Shown here: positions 58,251 to 64,000 of the stretch, one piece after another
How positions within the stretch are numbered: the first letter of the stretch is position 1
Layout of the letters: every line of letters begins with the position of its first letter
Source: Bradyrhizobium cajani
GTDB lineage: Bacteria > Pseudomonadota > Alphaproteobacteria > Rhizobiales > Xanthobacteraceae
NCBI RefSeq assembly: GCF_009759665.1
Contig: NZ_WQNE01000002.1
Span: 124,001 to 188,000, forward strand
Direction: 5' to 3'
Length of the DNA: 64,000 nt
Translations under genes and position numbers: made by a program
Notes under the pieces: model-generated
The model's database searches: none
What the model saw: the letters and a program-made list of their open reading frames with translations, nothing else
What the model was told of the DNA's origin: nothing

Positions 58251-58715
58251 ATGTACGCCCATATTCTCTTGAGTACAGATGGATCGGAGGTCGCGAGAAA
58301 CGGCCTCAGGCATGGGATTGCCTTGGCGAAGGCCCTGAAGGCCAAAGTGACAGTCATCGCCGTGACAGAATCGCTGCCGATCGACTACGGAAGCGGACAC
58401 GCCTCGGGATGGATACCGTCGCAGCAAGAGATTGATGCCTTTGACGCGGCTTCCAAGCAACGCGCGGGCAAATTCCTCGATGAAGCGCGCACCATAGCGG
58501 AGCAGGTCGGGATATCAGCAGAACTCCTGCATGTTCCGAATGCGCACCCGGCCACCACGATCATCGCAACGGCAAAATCGGGAGGCTGCGACTTGATCGT
58601 CATGGGCTCCCACGGACGCCGCGGTCTCAAGAAGCTGTTCCTCGGGAGTCAAACATCGGAGGTCCTGGCGGACGGAAGCGTGCCGGTGCTGGTCGTGCAC
58701 AACGAACAGAAATGA
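58251..58715 (+). CDS. Universal stress protein (UspA family)
   Basis: 154 residues with YAHILLSTDGSEVARNGLRH at the start and the ATP-binding motif VMGSHGRRGLKKLFLGSQTS near the end. It is more distant from the preceding Usp than a recent tandem duplicate would be, with a different middle (PIDYGSGHASGWIPSQQEID). No strong ribosome site. The 271 bp after it show no supported gene. Confidence 0.93.
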   Translation: MYAHILLSTDGSEVARNGLRHGIALAKALKAKVTVIAVTESLPIDYGSGHASGWIPSQQEIDAFDAASKQRAGKFLDEARTIAEQVGISAELLHVPNAHPATTIIATAKSGGCDLIVMGSHGRRGLKKLFLGSQTSEVLADGSVPVLVVHNEQK

Positions 58716-58986
58716 CGGCACGGGCTGATGAAGGCAGACTGACCTGCGCTCAAGCTGTTGGAAATCGCTTCGCGTCGAAGTGCCGCCTTGCCAGAGATCC
58801 ATGAGGATTCGGTCCTGATCGCCCCGCGATCAGCAGGTCCGCGATCCGGCCTTGAGGCAACGGCCCGCGCGTTGGCGGCGTTCGCCATGGCCAAACGCCG
58901 AAATCCAGTCATTCGCTCCATCATGATGGCGAACTTCGGCTTGTTCGTCTACGATCCGGCCGAACCAAATCGTCGGGAGCGCCGGA

Positions 58987-59676
58987 ATGCAAACCGTTGG
59001 CCTGATTGGAGGCATGAGCTGGGAGAGCACCGCGCTCTACTACAAGCTCATCAATGAGCGGGTGCGCGACCGCATGGGCAAGCTGCATTCGGCCCCGCTG
59101 CTGATGTACTCCTACGATTTTCAAGGCATCAAGGAGATGCAATACGCCGGCCGCTGGAGCGAAGCGGCGGCCAGCCTGGCCGAGGTCGCACGGCGCCTCG
59201 AAAGCGCCGGCGCGCGTGCGATCGCGTTGTGCACGAACACGATGCACAAATTGGCACCCGAGATCATGTCGAGCGTGACCGTTCCGTTCATTCACATCGG
59301 CGACGCAACGGCGCAGCGGATTCGGGCGAAAGGGTATCGGCGGGTTGGGCTGCTCGGCACCAAATTCACGATGGAGGAACATTTCTACATCGATCGGCTG
59401 CGTGCGCATGATCTCGACGTCCTGATTCCTCCCGCCGATGAGCGCGCCGATGTGAACCGCATCATCTATGATGAGCTGTGCCTTGGAATCGTCGCCGCTC
59501 CCTCGCGCCGGCGCTATCAGGACGTGATGGCAGCGCTCGTCGCCGCAGGCGCGGAGTGCATCATCCTCGGCTGCACCGAGATCACCATGCTGGTCGGTCC
59601 GGACGACACGTCAGTCGAGACATTCGACACCACCGCAATTCACGCAGAGACTGCGGCCGATTTCGCGATCGGATGA
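58987..59676 (+). CDS. Aspartate/glutamate racemase family protein (YgeA-like)
   Basis: 229 residues with both catalytic cysteines: ALCTNTMHKLAPEI and IILGCTEITMLV. The N-terminus TVGLIGGMSWESTALYYKLI is typical of the YgeA/aspartate racemase subfamily. Length is normal (about 230). Broad-specificity amino-acid racemase is likely. A TetR gene follows after 69 bp. Confidence 0.93.
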   Translation: MQTVGLIGGMSWESTALYYKLINERVRDRMGKLHSAPLLMYSYDFQGIKEMQYAGRWSEAAASLAEVARRLESAGARAIALCTNTMHKLAPEIMSSVTVPFIHIGDATAQRIRAKGYRRVGLLGTKFTMEEHFYIDRLRAHDLDVLIPPADERADVNRIIYDELCLGIVAAPSRRRYQDVMAALVAAGAECIILGCTEITMLVGPDDTSVETFDTTAIHAETAADFAIG

Positions 59677-59745
59677 TGTATCTCGCCTGTGCCATAGCCC
59701 TGCTGGCTTCAGCGTCAGGGCCATCAGACAGCGACGCTCAAACGC

Positions 59746-60405
59746 ATGCCGCCCCCATCGAAGCGCACCAACGACCCCGAGCGCACCAAGCGCGACATCC
59801 TCGAAGTGGCGATGCAGGAATTCGCCCGCGAGGGCTATTCCGGCGCCCGGGTTGACGCGATCGCCGCCCAGACGCGCACGTCGAAGCGGATGATCTACTA
59901 TTATTTCGGCGGCAAGGAGCAGCTCTACCTCGCGGTGCTGGAGGAGGCCTATCGCAGCATCCGCGCGCTGGAGGACCAGCTCGACATCGAAAGCTGCGAC
60001 GCGCGCGAGGGATTGCGCCGCCTGATCGAGGCGACCTTCGACCATGACGAGCGCAACCCGAGCTTCATCCGCCTCGTCAGCATCGAGAACATCCACCACG
60101 GCAAGCACCTGAAGCAGAATCTTCAGCTGCGTCAGCTCAACGCCAGCGTGATCGCGACGCTCGACGGCATCCTCGCGCGCGGCCGCAGCGAGGGTGTCTT
60201 CCGCGACGACGTCGACGCCATCGACCTACACCTGGCCATCTCCTCCTACTGCTTCTTCCGCGTCGCCAACCGCCACACCTTCGGCGCCCTGTTCGACCGC
60301 GACCTCAGCGAGCCCAGCATGCTGGCGAAGAGCCGGACGCAGATCGTGGAGATGATCTTGGCGTGGCTGACGGCGAAGCAAGGGCCTTCGCCGGGACGAC
60401 AATAA
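59746..60405 (+). CDS. TetR-family transcriptional regulator
   Basis: 219 residues. HTH at about 15-60 (ILEVAMQEFAREGYSGARVD, TSKRMIYYYFGGKEQLYLAV) with a longer C-terminal domain (EATFDHDERNPSFIRLVSIE, HGKHLKQNLQLRQLN). It resembles TetR proteins with the TetR_C_15/C_17-type domain beside catabolic genes. It is convergent with uxuA, separated by a palindromic repeat; its target is unknown. Confidence 0.92.
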   Translation: MPPPSKRTNDPERTKRDILEVAMQEFAREGYSGARVDAIAAQTRTSKRMIYYYFGGKEQLYLAVLEEAYRSIRALEDQLDIESCDAREGLRRLIEATFDHDERNPSFIRLVSIENIHHGKHLKQNLQLRQLNASVIATLDGILARGRSEGVFRDDVDAIDLHLAISSYCFFRVANRHTFGALFDRDLSEPSMLAKSRTQIVEMILAWLTAKQGPSPGRQ

Positions 60406-60434
60406 GGCGAGAGTTAAACAGCCGCGTCAACACC

Positions 60435-60512
60435 GTCATTGCGAGCGCAGCGAAGCAATCCAGAATCGCTCCGCGGAAAGACTCTGGATTGCTTCGCTGC
60501 GCTCGCAATGAC
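60435..60512. repeat. GTCATTGCGAG palindromic repeat, copy 4
   Basis: GTCATTGCGAGCGCAGCGAA on the left and TTCGCTGCGCTCGCAATGAC on the right, with CAATCCAGA/TCTGGATTG inside. Nearly identical to copy 1, both in convergent gaps. Confidence 0.85.
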
Positions 60513-60558
60513 GATGTGGATAGAGCCTCGCGCGCATTCCGGCCTCCGCCCGCATCTG

Positions 60559-60583
60559 CCTTCGCTAAAGCTTCGGCGGACAG
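60559..60583. repeat. Possible short dispersed repeat (CCTTCGCTAAAGCTTCGG type)
   Basis: CCTTCGCTAAAGCTTCGGCG followed by GACAG lies in the TetR-uxuA gap. From memory, this sequence recurs in intergenic regions of rhizobial genomes; only one copy is noticed here. Confidence 0.3.
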
Positions 60584-60605
60584 GCGCGAGGAGAGGCGAA
60601 GAGTC

Positions 60606-61796
60606 TCACCGATGCTCGATCGCGCTGATGGCGCCGCGGAGCTCGGCGAGGCCACGCAGGCGGCCGATCGCCGTGTAGCCGGGATTGGTGCGCTTGGTGG
60701 CGGCGAGATCGTCCAGCATCCGATGGCCGTGATCGGGACGGAACACGATTCTCTTGCCGGGCGCGCGCCGCGCGTTCTCCTTCAACAGCGCCTTGAGCAC
60801 TGCGATCATGTCGACGTCGCCGTCGAGATGATCGGATTCGTAGAAGGACAGGCCATCGGCCTCGCGCTTGGTCGCGCGCAAATGGGCAAAGGCGATGCGC
60901 GGGCCGAAGCGTTCGGCCATTGCTAGGAGATCATTCTCCGCGCGCACGCCGAGCGAGCCCGTGCACAGGCAGATGCCGTTGGCCTTCGACGGCACGGCGT
61001 CGAACAGCGCCTGATAATCGTCCGCGGTCGACGCGACGCGCGGCAGGCCGAACAGCGACCGCGGCGGATCGTCGGGGTGCAAGGTCAGGGACACACCAAG
61101 CTGCTCGGCGACCGGTGTGACGCGCGCAAGGAACTCAGCGAGATGCTGGCGCAGCAGCGCCGGCGTGATGTCGCGATACGTTTCCAGCCGGTCGCGGAAT
61201 TGCGGGATGGTCATCGGCTCGGTGGTCGAGCCCGGCAGCGCGCTGGCGATGACCATGACGAGATAGTCGATGTCGGCCTGGCTCATCTGCTCGAACAGCT
61301 TTTTCGCGCGGGCCTGCTGCTCCGGCGAATACTCCTGCACGGCAGCAGGCCGCTTGAGGATGTGCAGCTCGAACGCCGCAAAGCGGTCCTGGTCGAAGCG
61401 CATGGCGCGGGCGCCGTTCGGCAGCTCCCATTCCAGATCGGTGCGGCACCAGTCGACCACCGGCATGAAATTGTAGCAGATGATCTTGATGCCGGTGGCG
61501 GCCACCGCCTCAAGACTCGCGATCCAGGCTTCGATGGACTTCGTCGCCTTGCCCCCGAGCCGCTTGACGTCGTCGGGGATCGGAATCGATTCCACCACCG
61601 ACCAGGTCAGCTGCGAGCGGCCGGGCTGGCCACGCTCGATGAAGTTCTTGCGTTCCTCGACCGCCTTGCGCGTCCAGGCTTCGCCGATCGGCACCTGATG
61701 CAGCGCCGAGACGATGTCCGTCGCCCCGGCCTGCCTGACATCGTCGAGCGAGACCGGATCATCCGGCCCGTACCAGCGCCATCCCTCCAGCATCAT
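60606..61796 (-). CDS. uxuA: Mannonate dehydratase
   Basis: 396 residues converting D-mannonate to 2-keto-3-deoxygluconate in hexuronate catabolism. Markers are MLEGWRWYGPDDPVSLDDVR at the N-terminus, IICYNFMPVVDWCRTDLEWE, the metal-site segment LTLHPDDPP and RIVFRPDHGHRMLDDL. Length equals the family (~394-400). It follows the idonate-type dehydrogenase gene after 13 bp, with a TRAP permease gene further upstream, making a hexuronate/hexonate uptake and catabolism operon. Confidence 0.96.
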   Translation of the reverse strand: MMLEGWRWYGPDDPVSLDDVRQAGATDIVSALHQVPIGEAWTRKAVEERKNFIERGQPGRSQLTWSVVESIPIPDDVKRLGGKATKSIEAWIASLEAVAATGIKIICYNFMPVVDWCRTDLEWELPNGARAMRFDQDRFAAFELHILKRPAAVQEYSPEQQARAKKLFEQMSQADIDYLVMVIASALPGSTTEPMTIPQFRDRLETYRDITPALLRQHLAEFLARVTPVAEQLGVSLTLHPDDPPRSLFGLPRVASTADDYQALFDAVPSKANGICLCTGSLGVRAENDLLAMAERFGPRIAFAHLRATKREADGLSFYESDHLDGDVDMIAVLKALLKENARRAPGKRIVFRPDHGHRMLDDLAATKRTNPGYTAIGRLRGLAELRGAISAIEHR

Positions 61797-61809
61797 GTGC
61801 AGTCTCCGA

Positions 61810-62859
61810 TCAGTTCGCGGTCAGCACGACCTTGACGCTCTGCGAGCGGTCGAGCGCCAGCCGCAGCGCGTCAGGCGCGGTCGACAACGGCCGCTCGGCC
61901 GTGACGAGCGACAGCACGTCGACGCTGCCGTCGGCAATCAGTTCCACCGCGGTCATGAACTCGAAGCCGAACCGGAACGAGCCGCGCAGGTCGATCTCCT
62001 TGGCCATCACGGCATTCGAGGGCGTCGGGATCTGGCCGCCCGGCAGATTACCGATCTGCACCACGACGCCGCCGCGCCTGACGATGCCGATTGCGCTGGC
62101 AAGGCCCGCCGCCGTGCCCGAGACCTCGAAGGCGACGTCATAGGGACGCGCGGCGGCCTGCGCCTTCAGGCCCTCCTCGCCGCCCGAGACGTTCTCGACA
62201 TGCGAGGCGCCGAGCCGGGTCGCAAAGGCGAGCGGCGCCGGCGCGATGTCGGCCACCGTGATGTCGTTCATGCCGGCGCGGCGCGCGGCGAGCATGGTCA
62301 AAAGCCCGATCGGGCCCGCACCGAAGATGATGCCGCGCTTGCCCTCGATGTTGCCGGCACGCGCGACCGCGTGCAGGCAGACCGCGAGCGGCTCGGCCAG
62401 CGCCGCCGCCTGATAAGACACATGATCCGGGATATTCACGCATTGCGCCGGGATCGCGTCGAAGAAATTGGCGAAGCCGCCCTGCATGTGCGGCGTCTTC
62501 GAAGCCGATCCCATGAAGTAGATGTTGTCGCAAAGGTTCGGCCGGCCTTCGCGGCAGGCAACGCAATGGCCGCACCAGCGCGACGGGTTGACGGCGACGC
62601 GGTCGCCGACCTTCAGGTTCGCCGCGGACCCTGCGATCTCCACGACCTCGCCCGAGATCTCGTGGCCGAGCACCAGCGGCGATTTCACCACGAAATCGCC
62701 GGTGCGGGCATGGCGGAAATAGTGCATGTCCGAGCCGCAGATGCCGCCGGCGCCGAAGCGGATCCGCACCATGCCGTCTGCGAGCTTGTCGAGCGGATGA
62801 TCGACCATGCGCAGGTCTTCGGGACCGAACAGGGTTGCGGCGAGAGCGATGGAGGTCAT
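61810..62859 (-). CDS. Zinc-dependent alcohol dehydrogenase, L-idonate 5-dehydrogenase-like
   Basis: 349 residues, MDR family. Catalytic zinc ligands are Cys in GGICGSDMHYF and the HE pair in LGHEISGEV; structural zinc cysteines are in RWCGHCVACREGRPNLCDN; the Rossmann motif is GIIFGAGPIGLLTMLAARRA. It resembles L-idonate 5-dehydrogenase (IdnD). The ATG at 62859 overlaps the TRAP permease stop (ATGA); the longer frame into the permease gene is an artefact. It feeds the uxuA pathway. Confidence 0.9.
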   Translation of the reverse strand: MTSIALAATLFGPEDLRMVDHPLDKLADGMVRIRFGAGGICGSDMHYFRHARTGDFVVKSPLVLGHEISGEVVEIAGSAANLKVGDRVAVNPSRWCGHCVACREGRPNLCDNIYFMGSASKTPHMQGGFANFFDAIPAQCVNIPDHVSYQAAALAEPLAVCLHAVARAGNIEGKRGIIFGAGPIGLLTMLAARRAGMNDITVADIAPAPLAFATRLGASHVENVSGGEEGLKAQAAARPYDVAFEVSGTAAGLASAIGIVRRGGVVVQIGNLPGGQIPTPSNAVMAKEIDLRGSFRFGFEFMTAVELIADGSVDVLSLVTAERPLSTAPDALRLALDRSQSVKVVLTAN

Positions 62860-64000
62860 TTGGAGAGTCCCATGTATTTTGGCAGCCAGAGAGTCAGGTC
62901 GGGAATGTAGGTGATCGCGATCAGCGCGAGGAGCAGCGGCACCAGCCAGGGCAGGATCGCGACCGTCGTCCGCTCGACCGAGAGCTTTGCCACGCGGGCG
63001 AGCACGAACAGCACCATGCCGAGCGGCGGATGCAACAGGCCGATCATCAGGTTCAACGTCATGATCAGACCGAAATGGATCGGATCGATGCCGAGCTTGA
63101 GCACGATCGGCAGCAGGATCGGCACCAGGATGGTGATCGCCGCCGTGGTGTCGATGAAGCAGCCGACAAACAGGATCAGGATGTTGGCGAGCGCCAGGAA
63201 CACCCATTTGTTGTGGGTGATGCTGAGCATCCAGTCCGACAACATTTGGGCTGCCTGCGACACCGTCAGCAGCCAGGCGAAGATCGAGGCGGCGGTGACG
63301 ATGAACAGCACCGAGGCCGTGGTCTCGATGGTGTCGAAGGTCGCCTTGGCGACGGTCTGGAACGTCATGGTGCGGTAGCGCACGAGACCGAGGAACAGCG
63401 ACCAGATCACTGCGGCCACCGCGGCCTCCGTCGGCGTGAACCAGCCGAGCGTCATGCCGCCGATCAGGATCACCGGCGCCATCAGCGCCATCACCGCCGA
63501 GAAGTCGAAATACCAGTCGATCGCCAGCAGCGTGCCGAGACCGATGACGACGGCCATGTTGGTCGACATGCCCGCCAGCACCATCAGCCAGATCGCGAGC
63601 GGGAATGCGAGCACGATGGCGATCTCGAGTCCGGCCGAGCCGAGCTGCGGCCAGGAGAACGGCGTGTCGCTGCCCCATTTGTTCTTGTGCGCGAAGTAGG
63701 TGACCGTGGCCATCATGAACAGCGTCAGGACGACGCCCGGAATGACGCCGCCCAGGAACAGCGCTCCGATCGAGACGTTCGCCATCATGCCGTAGATCAC
63801 GAAGGGCAGCGACGGAGGAATGATCGGGCCGAGCGTCGCCGAGGCCGCGGTGACGCCGACCGAGAACTCGGTGGAGTAGCCGTGGTCCTTCATCGCCTTG
63901 ATCTCGATGGTGCCGAGCCCGGCGGCATCCGCAATCGCAGTGCCGGACATGCCGGAGAAGATCACCGAGCCGATGATGTTGACGTGACCGAGGCCGCCGC
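62856..64000 (-). CDS. TRAP transporter large permease (DctM type), 5' end outside window
   Basis: The - frame is open to the right edge, so about 381 C-terminal residues are visible; family length is ~425. DctM marks are FSGMSGTAIADAAGLGTIEI, GPIIPPSLPFVIYGMMANVS, TPTEAAVAAVIWSLFLG and LHPPLGMVLFVLARVAKLS. It probably imports a hexuronate or hexonate used by the idonate-type dehydrogenase and UxuA, with the small permease and binding protein genes beyond the window. Confidence 0.95.
   Translation of the reverse strand, partial: GGLGHVNIIGSVIFSGMSGTAIADAAGLGTIEIKAMKDHGYSTEFSVGVTAASATLGPIIPPSLPFVIYGMMANVSIGALFLGGVIPGVVLTLFMMATVTYFAHKNKWGSDTPFSWPQLGSAGLEIAIVLAFPLAIWLMVLAGMSTNMAVVIGLGTLLAIDWYFDFSAVMALMAPVILIGGMTLGWFTPTEAAVAAVIWSLFLGLVRYRTMTFQTVAKATFDTIETTASVLFIVTAASIFAWLLTVSQAAQMLSDWMLSITHNKWVFLALANILILFVGCFIDTTAAITILVPILLPIVLKLGIDPIHFGLIMTLNLMIGLLHPPLGMVLFVLARVAKLSVERTTVAILPWLVPLLLALIAITYIPDLTLWLPKYMGLSK

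Noticed and set aside
58758..59057. 99-codon ORF between the second Usp gene and the racemase gene
   Set aside because: TTG start, no ribosome site, Arg-rich translation, and it overlaps the well-supported racemase start in another frame.

Overview
The window reads as chromosomal DNA of a high-GC alphaproteobacterium, most likely Bradyrhizobium or a close relative. The grounds are strong G/C third-position codon bias, dense dehydrogenase/CoA/TRAP catabolic gene sets, a granule-associated PHA-type protein, and several copies of an imperfect palindrome (GTCATTGCGAG...CAATGAC) that I remember as typical of that genus. The genus call is inference from recall. No rRNA, tRNA, CRISPR, transposase or phage gene was seen.

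Layout: (1) 1-10107, + strand: a tightly packed glycogen/trehalose operon holding the 3' end of a maltokinase (probably the C-terminal half of a TreS-maltokinase fusion), glgB, glgX, treZ and treY. (2) 10108-14800: a PHA-granule-type protein, a DUF3309-like peptide, and the divergent pair ligD/ku for bacterial non-homologous end joining. (3) 14848-23193, - strand: a full kdp potassium-uptake operon, two extra mini-membrane ORFs, kdpF, A, B, C, D and E, with a palindromic repeat lodged between kdpB and kdpC. (4) 23715-27159, + strand: small, mostly unrecognised proteins, including two paralogues with a GRN-x(4)-WVA-x-E-x-NG-x(2)-GGLF motif, several single-TM peptides, and a DapA-like protein lacking the Schiff-base lysine. 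(5) 27156-30882: TetR regulator with a probable operator, enoyl-CoA hydratase, upp, acyl-CoA synthetase. (6) 30889-32600: a gene graveyard (flgL 3' fragment, an unknown broken gene, a frameshifted formyltransferase). (7) 32606-41545: a probable dicarboxylate/CoA island with a family I CoA-transferase, acyl-CoA dehydrogenase and TRAP transporter on one strand, facing a CaiB CoA-transferase, MaoC hydratase, CitE-type lyase and IclR regulator. The set fits uptake, CoA activation, hydration and cleavage of a branched C5-type diacid. (8) 41556-46011: a secreted glycine-rich protein, a Tat-exported FAH-family protein, a heparanase-like GH79 glycosidase, and an MHS-family transporter. (9) 46331-50096: a branched-chain-type ABC binding protein with a 3' frameshift, a flavoprotein dehydrogenase and an IclR regulator. 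(10) 50251-56619, - strand: SDR, GntR, Asp/Glu-racemase-like protein, DadA-like oxidase, ThDP enzyme and D-2-hydroxyacid dehydrogenase. (11) 56734-57599: decayed remains of a polar amino-acid ABC transporter. (12) 57747-60405: two universal stress proteins, a racemase and a TetR regulator. (13) 60606-64000, - strand: hexuronate/hexonate catabolism (uxuA, idonate-type dehydrogenase, TRAP large permease running off the window).

The window mixes core stress and storage functions (glycogen/trehalose, K+ uptake, NHEJ, Usp) with exchangeable catabolic modules, each with its own transporter and one-component regulator. At least four loci look broken or recently decayed, so parts of the second half appear to be in turnover. 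No single element is clearly a new system. The best candidates for undescribed biology are the small-protein cluster after kdp, the extra mini-ORFs inside the kdp operon, and the enzyme-family members with altered catalytic residues.
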